Virus record (IMG/VR): IMGVR_UViG_3300028883_000110
Span: 1-29,749 of that record
Length of the DNA stretch: 29,749 bases
Origin: a virus
Reading direction: 5' to 3' (one strand)
A program made the position numbers and the translations under genes. The notes beneath the pieces are model-generated. The model made no database searches, was not told where the DNA came from, and worked only from the letters and a program-made list of their open reading frames with translations. This document shows, one piece after another, positions 1 through 8,309 of this stretch (position 1 is its first letter; each line of letters opens with the position of its first letter).

Positions 1-32
1 CCGGCTTCTCGGCTCTCCCGTCCGAAACGCAG

Positions 33-308
33 ATGCTCTTTCGCGCCTGCTCCCAGGACCAACCGACCGTGAATGTCTACATGATGACCCAGCTCCATGC
101 GGTGCAGGGTCACTCGGAGGGCGTGGTGGTCAGGTGCCGGGAGGCGCGGGAGGCCATTAACCGGCGCTTCTCGGAGCTGGAGCACCGGCCCCTCCAGCGG
201 CACTTGCCGCTCTGGGCCAAGATCGCCTTCCCGGTCCTGGGCTCGCCGATCATCTTCTTGATGATCCTGGGCGGCATTTACTGGCTCAAGAAGAACGGAT
301 GGCTGTAA
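33..308 (+). CDS. small single-pass membrane protein, possibly 5'-truncated
   Basis: The reading frame stays open to the left edge of the window (codons from position 3) and no Shine-Dalgarno sequence precedes the ATG at 33, so the true start may lie upstream. The visible 91 residues have a polar, partly helical N-terminal two thirds and one hydrophobic segment near the C-terminus (about residues 63-86), followed by a short KKNGWL tail. One transmembrane helix after a polar helix occurs in many phage holins, spanins and tail membrane proteins, but nothing here decides between them. The stop codon directly abuts the start of the next gene, so it is probably co-transcribed with the virion genes. 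Function unknown; a lysis accessory role is only a guess. Confidence 0.55.
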   Translation: MLFRACSQDQPTVNVYMMTQLHAVQGHSEGVVVRCREAREAINRRFSELEHRPLQRHLPLWAKIAFPVLGSPIIFLMILGGIYWLKKNGWL

Positions 309-1349
309 ATGATCGACCTGCCCGTCGCAGCCAAAACCGACGCCGACAAGGTGGCATACTGCTACCGCGCGTTGGAACGTCTGCGACTGTGGCACAACGA
401 ACACGGCCTGCTGGTGCCGCAAAAAAAGCTAACCCTGCCGCAGTTCCGCGAGTGGCAGCGGGTTGAGTATCGGCCCCGTTGCGTCAAAACGTGCGCAAGG
501 CTCAACAGTCTGCGCGATCAACGGGTGTACTACAAGCCTGACCCGCGCACAGGGGCAGACGATGCGCGCCAAGTCACCATCGACGCAGAGCGCAAGGGCT
601 ATAAACTCGCGGGCCTTGCTGACAGTAGCTGGGACCAATGGATCGACCCGGACAAGCTGTTGGCCGCCGAGGTCAAGCCACCGCTGCCGGACCCTACCGA
701 AAACCTAACGACATATACGGAGGTTGACCCCAACAGCCATATCACGCCGGGTCCGGGTGGCGACAATGACAAGGCGGCTTTCGCCGGTCTGAGCCGCGAA
801 GAGACTGCATATCTCGTCACGGACGACGGGGCGGGGTTCTGGTCGGGTGATTGGGATATTGACGGCGAGGTCTATGTGGACGCCAACACCGGCACGGCAT
901 ATTTCTTCTGGCTGTGCTTCGCCAACACCGCGTCCGACTGGAAAACCATTCTGGACGCTGACGGTGATGCAATCGGGTTGCGCTTTCGTGTCGGTAGTTC
1001 CCAGCACATATACGAAAACGACGGCGGCGACCTGTACAGTGATGATTACGGCGCAGCCGACCCATCAACACCCTACTACCACTCCAAATTGCGAGACGAT
1101 GATGCCGGCACGCACGGCACCGTCTACGATTACATATACTCCGACGCGGCGCGGACCACGCTTCTTGACACCCTAAGCGTTGCGCTACACTCACAGCTCG
1201 ATTACCGGTACTTCTTCGCGCTGCAGTCCGGTAATTACGGCAACAACGCGACCAACGACGGGTACATCAACGAGATCGACCGGCACCAAGCGGCCGCGGC
1301 CAACGTGCCAGCGGCATTCGATCACTACATGAAGCGGAGGCGGGCCTGA
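309..1349 (+). CDS. virion protein with lectin-like beta-sandwich C-terminal region
   Basis: This 346-residue protein has two parts. Residues 1 to about 110 are charged and rich in Arg, Tyr and Trp, with a helical character. Residues about 165-335 alternate aromatic and acidic residues in short strands, ending in a YRYFFALQSGNYGNN...GYINEID pattern. That layout is common in LamG/concanavalin-A-like domains of environmental phage structural proteins. The fold call comes from the pattern only. A role in surface binding or capsid/tail decoration is inferred from the domain style and from its place at the head of a run of structural genes. It starts immediately after the preceding stop and its own stop overlaps the next start by one base (TGATG). 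Confidence 0.65.
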   Translation: MIDLPVAAKTDADKVAYCYRALERLRLWHNEHGLLVPQKKLTLPQFREWQRVEYRPRCVKTCARLNSLRDQRVYYKPDPRTGADDARQVTIDAERKGYKLAGLADSSWDQWIDPDKLLAAEVKPPLPDPTENLTTYTEVDPNSHITPGPGGDNDKAAFAGLSREETAYLVTDDGAGFWSGDWDIDGEVYVDANTGTAYFFWLCFANTASDWKTILDADGDAIGLRFRVGSSQHIYENDGGDLYSDDYGAADPSTPYYHSKLRDDDAGTHGTVYDYIYSDAARTTLLDTLSVALHSQLDYRYFFALQSGNYGNNATNDGYINEIDRHQAAAANVPAAFDHYMKRRRA

Positions 1350-2080
1350 TGCTCTACCTCAAACAGTCAACAGCCAAAACCCTGCGCGTCGGCCCGTTTG
1401 TGGACGACACCGACGGCAAGACCGCCGAGACCGGTCTGACCATTTCTCAGGCAGACATTCGCCTGTCCAAGAGCGGCGGCGCGTTTGCGCAGACCAATGA
1501 CGCGAGCGGGGCCACGCACGACGAAAACGGATGGTACTATCTGCAACTGGACGCGACCGACACGAACACGCTTGGCCCGCTCCAGCTTGCCATCCACGAG
1601 AGCGGCGCACTGCCGGTTTTCATGGAGTTCATGGTCGTCACAGCCAACTGGTTTGACAGCATGTTCTCAACCGATTACTTGCAGGTTGACGTTGAGCAGG
1701 TAGACGGCGACGGAACCGCCGCGGCCAACCTCAACAGCGCTTGTGACAACTACAGCGCGGAAACGGGTCTGGCAGGCTCACGGCTGGATGCTGCGGTTAG
1801 CTCCCGCAGCGACGGCACCGGGGTAACTCTCCATAGCGATTACGACGCCGCGAAGACCGCGGCGCAGGCGGGCGACCAGATGAACCTCGCGGATGACGCG
1901 ATCACCGGTGCGAAGTTCGACGAATCCACCGCGCACCCCCAGACCGGGGATGCCTTTGTCCGCGTGGGCGCTCCAGCAGGGGCCAGCATTGCGGAGGATG
2001 TTGCAAACGTCAAGAGCGTAGTGGACACTAATGAGGCTATCGCCACTAAGCTCAACTCCATGCTGGAAGAGGTGCCCTGA
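1349..2080 (+). CDS. BppU/fibre-like structural protein
   Basis: The 243-residue product opens with a compact N-terminal domain (about residues 1-110) of a type I recognise from many uncultured phage structural proteins. It starts MLYLKQSTAKTLRVGPFVDD, continues with repeated T-I/L-S-Q-ADIRLSK strands and a DENGWYYLQLDATDTNTLG segment, and then ALPVFMEFMV. This resembles N-terminal domains of baseplate or fibre proteins that attach to the virion. The rest (about 110-243) is low in aromatic residues, Ala/Asp/Thr rich and probably helical or fibrous. It overlaps both neighbours by one base, which suggests translational coupling. Assignment as a fibre or tail-attachment protein is inferred; the exact virion location is not visible. 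Confidence 0.6.
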   Translation: MLYLKQSTAKTLRVGPFVDDTDGKTAETGLTISQADIRLSKSGGAFAQTNDASGATHDENGWYYLQLDATDTNTLGPLQLAIHESGALPVFMEFMVVTANWFDSMFSTDYLQVDVEQVDGDGTAAANLNSACDNYSAETGLAGSRLDAAVSSRSDGTGVTLHSDYDAAKTAAQAGDQMNLADDAITGAKFDESTAHPQTGDAFVRVGAPAGASIAEDVANVKSVVDTNEAIATKLNSMLEEVP

Positions 2081-2586
2081 TGCCGGGAGCACCGACGGCC
2101 TACCGCTGGAAGGCCCAAGCCGACCAAACTGAATGGCGGTTCAAGGACGCCGCTATTGCGCAGTTGCTTGGCGGGGATGCGGTGTACCCTGATGAGGATA
2201 ACGTTCTTACAGGCAGTGGCCTGTATGGTCCCAGCGGTGACGACTACACGCCGAGCTATTCGCCAGATTTCCCGGAGCGTGAGAATGTAGCCCCGGACGA
2301 TACGGTTGATGGCGAGGCGGGCACGATGGACCTGCCCGAACTTAGTGCAGTTGACCCGTTGGATACTCTTCGTGGTTCCGAAGGAACCATGGATGTTCCT
2401 GAGTTATCGTCTGTTGACCCGTTGGATACTCTTCGCGACTCTGAAGGCACTATGGACGTTCCCGAGTTGGCCAACGTCCTTAACACCGACACGCTCCGCG
2501 GGGAGGCCGGTGAGTACTCTTCGTCTGCAACCACTACCAGTCAAACCAAAACCGGTGTCCGGTATGCCCGGTCGGGAGTTCGCTGA
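2080..2586 (+). CDS. small acidic virion-region protein with 21-residue tandem repeats
   Basis: No family is recognised for this 168-residue acidic protein. Residues 1-73 carry Trp/Tyr/Pro-rich sequence. Residues 74-146 contain three complete 21-residue repeats plus a partial fourth, each of the form DT-(V/L)-x-x-x-(E/A)-GTMD-(L/V)-PEL followed by a variable tail. The C-terminus is Ser/Thr rich with a basic end (RYARSGVR). Regular acidic repeats in a small protein between fibre-like and adaptor genes could form an extended linker or surface array, but this is inference. Both ends overlap neighbouring genes by one base, so it is probably translated as part of the structural operon. Confidence 0.6.
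   Translation: MPGAPTAYRWKAQADQTEWRFKDAAIAQLLGGDAVYPDEDNVLTGSGLYGPSGDDYTPSYSPDFPERENVAPDDTVDGEAGTMDLPELSAVDPLDTLRGSEGTMDVPELSSVDPLDTLRDSEGTMDVPELANVLNTDTLRGEAGEYSSSATTTSQTKTGVRYARSGVR
2299..2517 (+). repeat. 63-bp in-frame tandem repeat, 3.5 copies
   Basis: Copies lie at 2299-2361, 2362-2424 and 2425-2487, with a partial copy at 2488-2517. Copies 1 and 2 share the VDPLDTL junction almost exactly at the DNA level, whereas copy 3 has diverged at its end (VLNTDTL). The period is a multiple of three, so copy-number change would keep the frame of the host gene. Confidence 0.85.
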
Positions 2587-3668
2587 TGGCTCGAGAAATC
2601 TACGTTGAGAATTCTGAGGACGGGAGCCTGGCTGCAGCCGGGTCAGTTGTTCTCTCCGATTCGACTGGAGCTTACGGCATTCGCGAGAAGGCCACCGGGA
2701 CCGTAGTGGTCGAAGCCGACACGGCGACCGATAACCTCCGCACCGGCATCTACACCTACGACATCGGAAGCCTCGATGACTTGGTGGAGTACGAGTACTG
2801 CTTTAAGATCACTCGCGCCAGCGGGGATATCGAGTATGAGGCCGGGGAGATCGACGCTCTGACCACATCTGAGGGCGCCGAAAGCACCCTCACCCTCTGC
2901 TACGTCGAGCTCCTGTCCGAGGTTGGCTACTTCCTGTACGGCAAGACCGACATGAACGACCTCAGCACCGACGAGCAGGCCGTCTGTGACGAGTGCGTCC
3001 AGGCTGGCTATCGGCAGTTCCTCTACCCGCCGGCGGCCGAGGGCATCCCTGTAGGCTACGAGTGGACCTTCCTCCGGCCGACCACGTACCTCGAGACTGC
3101 GGAGGGCGATGCAGATCAGGACATGCCCTCGGACTTCGGCCGCCTGATCGGAGCTGGCCTCACCTACGACACCGACGCGCAGCGGCCGATGGTGCTGGCC
3201 GATGTGGGGGAGGGCAAGATTCGCCGACTCCGGATGACCAGGGAGGAAACCGGCAAGCCTCGAGTAGCTGGCCTGCGCCGGAAGACCACGGACGGGGAGA
3301 ACGCCCAGGGCTGGGAGATCATGTGGTATCCGACGCCCGACGATACCTACACCCTTTGGTATCGGTATGAGGCGTTGGTCCAGGCCCTGTCCAACGGGGC
3401 GCCCTACGCCCTCGGCGGGATCAAGTACGCCGAAACGCTCAAGGCGTCCTGTATTGCGATTGCGGACAAGAGGGTGAACGACTCGTCCGACAAGATGAAT
3501 GATTTTCTGCTCCTGTTGGCTGCGTCCATCAAGAGGGACAGAGCGGAGCAGGCCAAGTTCTTTGGGCCGGTAGGCTGCCAGGGTGAGTACGACGAGAACG
3601 GGGTTTCCCGGGGGCTCGGAAGCTACACCATGACCGTCAGTGGTCAGCAGGTCTACCCGTCTGGATAG
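2586..3668 (+). CDS. probable head-tail adaptor/connector protein with N-terminal beta extension
   Basis: This protein has 360 residues. Residues 1 to about 95 form a beta-rich extension with strand-turn patterns (GIYTYDIGSLDDLVEYEYCF). From about residue 100 the sequence resembles phage adaptor or tail-tube-A-like proteins seen in podoviruses. It has an alpha-helical opening (VELLSEVGYFLYG, EQAVCDECVQAGYRQFLYPP), a DMPSDFGRLIG segment, a WEIMWYPTPDDTYTLWYRYEA strand pair, then a helical tail (ETLKASCIAIADKRVND) suited to ring packing. Such proteins bridge portal and tail nozzle. The nozzle-like gene just downstream fits, but the match is from memory of pattern rather than a search. The start is the ATG overlapping the previous stop by one base. 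Confidence 0.6.
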   Translation: MAREIYVENSEDGSLAAAGSVVLSDSTGAYGIREKATGTVVVEADTATDNLRTGIYTYDIGSLDDLVEYEYCFKITRASGDIEYEAGEIDALTTSEGAESTLTLCYVELLSEVGYFLYGKTDMNDLSTDEQAVCDECVQAGYRQFLYPPAAEGIPVGYEWTFLRPTTYLETAEGDADQDMPSDFGRLIGAGLTYDTDAQRPMVLADVGEGKIRRLRMTREETGKPRVAGLRRKTTDGENAQGWEIMWYPTPDDTYTLWYRYEALVQALSNGAPYALGGIKYAETLKASCIAIADKRVNDSSDKMNDFLLLLAASIKRDRAEQAKFFGPVGCQGEYDENGVSRGLGSYTMTVSGQQVYPSG

Positions 3669-3725
3669 GCCGGTCGCAGTGGGCCTAGGGCCCCTGCCGG
3701 TGCTCATGGGGAGTGCCGACCGGCC
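3668..3725 (+). promoter_or_regulatory. candidate structured RNA element (three-way junction) before the decoration-like gene
   Basis: A perfect 9-bp inverted repeat pairs 3668-3676 (GGCCGGTCG) with 3717-3725 (CGACCGGCC). Inside it, 3677-3685 can pair with 3689-3696 (8 pairs, one bulged T, loop TAG), and 3700-3705 can pair with 3711-3716 (6 pairs, two of them G-U, loop ATGGG). The right outer arm ends two bases before the GGAGGA Shine-Dalgarno at 3728-3733. No T-run follows, so it is not a standard intrinsic terminator. It may control translation of the next gene or mark a processing site; this is inference. Confidence 0.45.
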
Positions 3726-3739
3726 GCGGAGGAAGTAGC

Positions 3740-4255
3740 ATGAAGAGACGAATTGAGAAGTGCCTGGGCATCCGGAACGTCGAGATGGGTTCCGGGATCG
3801 TGGGTTCTGCCGAAGTGGCGGAACACGTGGTCGAGAAGATCGGGAATCTGTTCTACACCCGAATCCTTTTGGACCTGACCGGACTGGACTCTGGCGGGAC
3901 TGCGGATGACATCATCGGCGGTGAGGACCTCGCCAACTGCCATCTCGGCAAGATTCGCGCGGGTGTTCACGGCACCATCTTTGCCGGGCGGCTGAGCTGT
4001 CTCGAGACTCCGGCGACTGGCGACGATGACCTCAATCTCTATTCGGCCGACGAGGGGACCGGCGTGCAGGATGCGGCGATCTCCGGGCTGACGGAAACCC
4101 AGCTCCTCGACGGTGGTGACCACACCAGCGCCTCGAGCACGGGTTTGTCCGCTCTCCCGGCCGACGGGGAGTTCCTGTACCTGACTGGTGGGTACGGCGA
4201 CTGTGACGCCACCTACACCGCCGGCAAGGTGCTCATCGAGCTCTGGGGCACCTGA
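3740..4255 (+). CDS. small beta-rich virion protein, decoration-like; paralogue of the fibre C-terminal domain
   Basis: The ATG at 3740 is chosen because GGAGGA (3728-3733) lies six bases upstream; a GTG at 3713 in the same frame has no such site. The 171-residue product has a short N-terminus and then a beta-rich domain starting YTRILLDLTGLDSGGTADDI and ending KVLIELWGT. The same domain, aligning over its whole length and with the same LIELWG end, forms residues 357-517 of the fibre-like protein encoded at 5851-7404. I remember similar domains near capsid genes of environmental phages, so head decoration or a trimeric surface knob are plausible roles. Neither is proven. It is the only gene in this stretch preceded by a long (71 bp) untranslated gap. 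Confidence 0.65.
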   Translation: MKRRIEKCLGIRNVEMGSGIVGSAEVAEHVVEKIGNLFYTRILLDLTGLDSGGTADDIIGGEDLANCHLGKIRAGVHGTIFAGRLSCLETPATGDDDLNLYSADEGTGVQDAAISGLTETQLLDGGDHTSASSTGLSALPADGEFLYLTGGYGDCDATYTAGKVLIELWGT

Positions 4256-4261
4256 TAGGTC

Positions 4262-5851
4262 ATGGCCAAAGCCCGCTCTGCTAAGATAAAGTTCCCGCTT
4301 GGCGGTGCATACCGCCGGGCAGGATACGCTCAGAAAACCCAGCCGTTCACCGCTCCCCGGGCGGTGAACGTGCGGGCTTTTGGGCCTCTTGAACGGCGCG
4401 GGCGTGGCGGCTCCCGCCCGGGTCTGGTAAAACTGGTCGATAACGATTTCGGAACGAACATACTTGGAATACAGTCGATTACTTACCTTGACTCGGACAG
4501 GGACCGCCAGCAGGACCTGGCCGTCATCTGTGACGGCGTTCTCAACATCGTCAGTGGGGAGACGGTCACCCCTACGACGGCCAATCTCGTCACCGACGAC
4601 GGGGACATGATCGTCGATGAGGATGGCAATCAGATCATCTTCACCTCGACGGTTTCGTCCTCGAGCCCGCTGGATAAGTCCAGCGCGTTCTCGATGGTCG
4701 AGAAGGGCGGGAAGCTCTACATCGCGGATTCCAGCCTGAAGAAGTACGACCCGGTCACTGGCGTTGTCGAAGTGGTAGCCGGGGCGCCAACCAGTCAGCC
4801 GCTGGTGTGTGTGTATCAGGAGCGCCTGGTGCTGGCCGGCGAAGACCACATGTTCTACATGTGTGCTCAGGCCGACGAGACGGATTGGAACTTCACGGTC
4901 GACAAGGACAACGTGGGCCGGGCAGTCGCCGGCTACGTTGGGGATGGCGGCAAGCTCGGTGAGGTCATCAACTCGATGGTCAACTACCAAGACAAGGCGT
5001 TGATCCTCGGCACGACTGACAGCCTCTGGGCGGTTTACGGCAACCCGGCCGGCGGCGGCAAGAAGGTTTGTGTGAGTGCCTTCTCCGGGGTTATCGCCCC
5101 CTCGGCGATCACGGTGACCCCTGACGGCCTGGTGCTGTTCGTGACTCGCCGGGGCATCTACTCCTGGCGGGTGGGCAGCGAGCAGGAACCGGAGCCCTTC
5201 AGCCTCGAGCGCCTTCCTGAGGCACTCCTCGACACTGATCCCACGGCGGTCGATGTGCAGCTCATTTATGACCACAAGGCCCGAGGCGTCCACCTGTTCC
5301 TGACCCCCTCGACCGGGGACGGGACGCACTGGTGGCTGGACCTCGTGAACAAGGCCTTCTGGGAGGTTTCCTTCGGCACGACCACGCATCAGCCGGTCTG
5401 CACTGGCAGGCTGGCTACGTCCGGAGACTCCGGCATCATGCTCGGGTGCCAGGACGGGTACTTGCGCTACTTCGCCAACAGCGCCGAGGACGATGACGGG
5501 GAGGACCTCGAGAGTAATCTCCTCCTGGGCCCGTTCCATGTGCCGCGCATGGAGGGGGCTGACGGCATGGTGGCTGAGATGGTGGCTGCATTCGCGGCAG
5601 GCAGCGGGGACGTAACGTGGAAACTGGTCATGGCCAACTCCGCGGAGACGGTAGTTGACCTGGCTGAGGACATGCTGGCCGGGACAGAGAGCTCGGATGC
5701 CCTTGCGTCCGGAACATGGCTGGCCGGCCAGAACAAGGTGGTTTACCCGCGGTCGCGCGGAGCTTGGGCCGTTCTGTGGCTGTCGGCTACTGAGCCTTGG
5801 GCCTACGAAGCTGTGACCATGTGGATGAAGAAACTCGGGAGGCTTCGGTAA
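4262..5851 (+). CDS. tail nozzle-like beta-propeller protein (T7 gp12-type role)
   Basis: This 529-residue protein begins with a basic loop-rich stretch (GGAYRRAGYAQKTQPFTAPR, then GGSRPGLVKL) typical of nozzle or stabilisation proteins that form the end of podovirus tails. The body is a series of beta strands of propeller style: LAVICDGVLNIVSG, KLYIADSSLKKYDP, ERLVLAGEDHMFYMC, KALILGTTDSLWAVYG, GLVLFVTRRGIYSW, GVHLFLTPSTGDGTHWWLDL and IMLGCQDGYLRYF. No Cys cluster or catalytic motif is seen. Its location after the adaptor-like gene and before the fibre-like gene matches podovirus order. The stop overlaps the start of the fibre-like gene by one base. Assignment rests on pattern and order; length is in the usual range for nozzle proteins in environmental podophages. 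Confidence 0.6.
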   Translation: MAKARSAKIKFPLGGAYRRAGYAQKTQPFTAPRAVNVRAFGPLERRGRGGSRPGLVKLVDNDFGTNILGIQSITYLDSDRDRQQDLAVICDGVLNIVSGETVTPTTANLVTDDGDMIVDEDGNQIIFTSTVSSSSPLDKSSAFSMVEKGGKLYIADSSLKKYDPVTGVVEVVAGAPTSQPLVCVYQERLVLAGEDHMFYMCAQADETDWNFTVDKDNVGRAVAGYVGDGGKLGEVINSMVNYQDKALILGTTDSLWAVYGNPAGGGKKVCVSAFSGVIAPSAITVTPDGLVLFVTRRGIYSWRVGSEQEPEPFSLERLPEALLDTDPTAVDVQLIYDHKARGVHLFLTPSTGDGTHWWLDLVNKAFWEVSFGTTTHQPVCTGRLATSGDSGIMLGCQDGYLRYFANSAEDDDGEDLESNLLLGPFHVPRMEGADGMVAEMVAAFAAGSGDVTWKLVMANSAETVVDLAEDMLAGTESSDALASGTWLAGQNKVVYPRSRGAWAVLWLSATEPWAYEAVTMWMKKLGRLR

Positions 5852-7404
5852 TGGCAAACGTGAAGATCAGTGAGATGACCCCGGACGGTTCGGTTGGCGG
5901 GAGCGAGCTCCTGCCCGTTTCCGATGCCGGGTCGCCCAAGAGCGTGACGGTCGACAACATCAAGGATTACATCGTCGATGCAATCGAGGCCATCTCTGCG
6001 GCTGAGTCGGTCAGTGGCTCGGATGGCATCTTTGTCCTCCAGGGCGGAGTTCTCAAGCCCGCGGACATTGATCTCGTCGCCCAGCACGCCATTGATACGA
6101 TTTGGGGCAAGGATGCCGAGGCGTCTCCTGATAGTGCCGACATCCTCGCGTTGAAAGACGGCGGGACCACAGAAAAGACGGTAACGCTGGCCCTCCTGGC
6201 TGAGTACGTTCGGGCAACCATCGAGGCTGCGATCCTCGATATCTCCGATCTCTCAGATGGCAGCGGGGCCCTGACCGGCACAGACAAGATGCTTGTGACC
6301 CAGGGCACAACCGGGAAGTACGTCACCCTTACCGATGTCAGTAATGCGATCTATGCTGCACTCAAGACCTACGTGGCAGCCTTGGGTGCGGTTACTACTT
6401 CGCTTACGGATGATGTGTTCTACTGCATCCAGGGTGGCACGGAGAAGAAGGTCACGCTTGCGGAGATTGCTACCTACATCGGCGCTCTCTACACTGTGCC
6501 CTCAGAGACAACCGCCAACGGAATCCCCCAGTGGACGAATGCCACTGGCGGCCTGAAGAACGGCTTGACGTTGGTAACCGCGGTCGGTGCGGAGGGGGAT
6601 GACAGTAGCGTCCCCAGCGAGCAGGCTGTTCGTGAGTCCATGAGCACGCTCGTCTACGATCAGGCTGACATAGGTGAAGCCCTTGCGGACGACGACACCA
6701 TCGTTGTCGATGACGGGGCCGCCGGCACTACCCAGCGAAAGAGCGCCCTTTCTCGGGTCTGGACCTACATCGTTACGAAACTCCAGGCTATTAGCGAGAA
6801 AGCTACTCCTGTTGTTGCTGACATCCTCTTGATTGCGGATACGGAAGACAGTAACGATCTCAAGAAGCTCACAATCACCAACCTGGCCACGGTGGTCAAC
6901 GGCCTGCTCTCGCGGGACATGACCCCGGGGACTGGCATCTCGACTGGGGACGAGACAATTTGCGAGCATACCGTTCGTATCATGGGCGGGATCATCAAGA
7001 CTGAGATTCTTGTTGATCTGACGGGCTTGAATGATGGTGACACTGCAGCCGACGTTATCGGCAAGGATGAAGACACGGCCAATTGCTATCTCGGGCAAAT
7101 TACCGCGGCTGTTAACGGCAGCATTATAGCGGGACGGATTACCTGTTTCGAGACTCCGGCTGGCGGTACTGTGGATGTGGATCTCTGGACTGCAAATGAG
7201 GGTACGCTTGCACAGGACACTGCGATTTCCGCAGCTACTGGTGAGGCGCAGCTCTGCGATCACGGCAACTGGGCTGCGGAGGAAGTGGACTTCCTGACGG
7301 CGTTCCCGCCCGACGAGGATTATCTATATCTCGTTACGGGGGCTCAGGGAACGGATGCCGACTACACGGCCGGCATCTTCCTGATCGAGCTCTGGGGTGT
7401 ATAA
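5851..7404 (+). CDS. fibre-like protein with about seven degenerate repeats and a C-terminal paralogous knob
   Basis: The start is the ATG at 5851, preceded by GGGAGG at 5837-5842. The frame is open upstream to 5797 but lacks a ribosome site there. The 517-residue product begins MANVKISEMTPDGSVGGSEL, the usual N-terminal signature of phage fibres and head-fibre proteins. Residues about 18-355 hold roughly seven divergent units of the pattern D-x-hydrophobic-(L/V)-x-x-G-x-x-K-x-V-T-(L/V)-x-x-(I/L)-x-x-(Y/A)-(I/V), near residues 18, 57, 95, 143, 186, 279 and 322. A longer spacer between units five and six contains VPSEQAV. Residues 357-517 are a knob-like domain related to the separate protein at 3740-4255. 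A trimeric fibre that binds the host or decorates the head is inferred. Confidence 0.7.
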   Translation: MANVKISEMTPDGSVGGSELLPVSDAGSPKSVTVDNIKDYIVDAIEAISAAESVSGSDGIFVLQGGVLKPADIDLVAQHAIDTIWGKDAEASPDSADILALKDGGTTEKTVTLALLAEYVRATIEAAILDISDLSDGSGALTGTDKMLVTQGTTGKYVTLTDVSNAIYAALKTYVAALGAVTTSLTDDVFYCIQGGTEKKVTLAEIATYIGALYTVPSETTANGIPQWTNATGGLKNGLTLVTAVGAEGDDSSVPSEQAVRESMSTLVYDQADIGEALADDDTIVVDDGAAGTTQRKSALSRVWTYIVTKLQAISEKATPVVADILLIADTEDSNDLKKLTITNLATVVNGLLSRDMTPGTGISTGDETICEHTVRIMGGIIKTEILVDLTGLNDGDTAADVIGKDEDTANCYLGQITAAVNGSIIAGRITCFETPAGGTVDVDLWTANEGTLAQDTAISAATGEAQLCDHGNWAAEEVDFLTAFPPDEDYLYLVTGAQGTDADYTAGIFLIELWGV

Positions 7405-8297
7405 TGGATAAGATCAATCCTGCTGCGTACATCACCGACACCGATCCGGCCATAGAGGCCGTGGCCAATACTTCTGACTGGTACGAGTGGCAGTACCTGA
7501 ACATCTCCGACGGCTCGCAGATTCCGTGGCTGCTCGCTCAGGGATGGCGTATCTACCGGGTAGTGTCCTCGGGCGGCACGGCTTACGAGTGGGGCCTCAA
7601 GCGCCGGGTGCTGCGCCCGGAGCGGGCCCTGGCTGACTTGGTGTCCTCATTCACCAGCGCCTACAATGAAGGCCGCTCGCTCAACGATCAACGCTACGAC
7701 GAGATCGTGGCGCTTTACAGTGTCATGCTGGACAAGACCGAGGACAGCCTCAACAGCCTCGAAACCGATGACACTTCCTACGATACCCTGGTCGAGTCGA
7801 TCATCACTGAGCTCCGGGAGGACAACGAGGACTTCAATGATGACATCGACGGCATCTTCGACGATTTCGGGGACAGCGAGCGAACCCGGATCGAGACACA
7901 GTTTGACAACCAACTGGCGGCAGCGCGGGCCAGCGCTATCGACCGAGGCGTCTACAACACTACGGTCTGGGATTCAATCTCGGCCGGCATCGAGCGGGAG
8001 CGGGCCGTAGCCAACACGGACCTCGAGGACAAGCTCCTCGAGCGCCAGCTCGCCGTCAAGGACCGGGCCTACACCCTCAAAGCTGACTTGCTTGCGAAAA
8101 TTCTCGCCGCGCGGGATCGCCTCCGCCAGCAGATTCACAATCTCGACCTTCAGCGGGTCGGACTGCGGAATCAGGTTCTCTCGGCCATGCTCAACTTCAT
8201 GGAGCGTCGGACAGACGGATACCCGGACCTGTCGGCCATTGGCCAGCTCACGGCGAGCCTGGGGGCTGGGGAGGCGGCGACGTACACGCCGTCATAA
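7404..8297 (+). CDS. coiled-coil virion protein, possible tail or ejection component
   Basis: No family is recognised. The 297-residue product has an N-terminal globular part with WYEWQYLNISDG and a basic strand (YEWGLKRRVLRPERA). A long, mostly helical region from about residue 85 to 275 follows, strongly charged and with heptad-like Leu/Ile/Ala spacing (LAAARASAIDRGVYN, LAVKDRAYTLKADLLAKILA). The C-terminus is short and Gly/Ala rich. Long coiled-coil proteins in this position, after nozzle and fibre genes, often form tail shafts or internal ejection proteins, which is an inference from context. Its start overlaps the fibre stop by one base (TAATG), and it ends 12 bases before the next gene. 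Confidence 0.6.
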   Translation: MDKINPAAYITDTDPAIEAVANTSDWYEWQYLNISDGSQIPWLLAQGWRIYRVVSSGGTAYEWGLKRRVLRPERALADLVSSFTSAYNEGRSLNDQRYDEIVALYSVMLDKTEDSLNSLETDDTSYDTLVESIITELREDNEDFNDDIDGIFDDFGDSERTRIETQFDNQLAAARASAIDRGVYNTTVWDSISAGIERERAVANTDLEDKLLERQLAVKDRAYTLKADLLAKILAARDRLRQQIHNLDLQRVGLRNQVLSAMLNFMERRTDGYPDLSAIGQLTASLGAGEAATYTPS

Positions 8298-8309
8298 TGG
8301 AGTCGATTT

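Noticed and set aside
2643-3707. 354-residue open frame on the minus strand
   Set aside because: It mirrors the probable adaptor gene, lacks a recognisable domain and would be the only reverse gene in a tightly coupled forward operon.
3668-3725. Inverted repeat as an intrinsic terminator
   Set aside because: There is no T-run after the stem and a ribosome site follows at once, so a regulatory or structural RNA role fits better.
3704-5857. 717-residue open frame on the minus strand
   Set aside because: It lies opposite the adaptor-end, decoration-like and nozzle-like genes, which have good starts and recognisable domains. The minus frame is low in convincing domain structure and is typical of GC-rich shadow frames.
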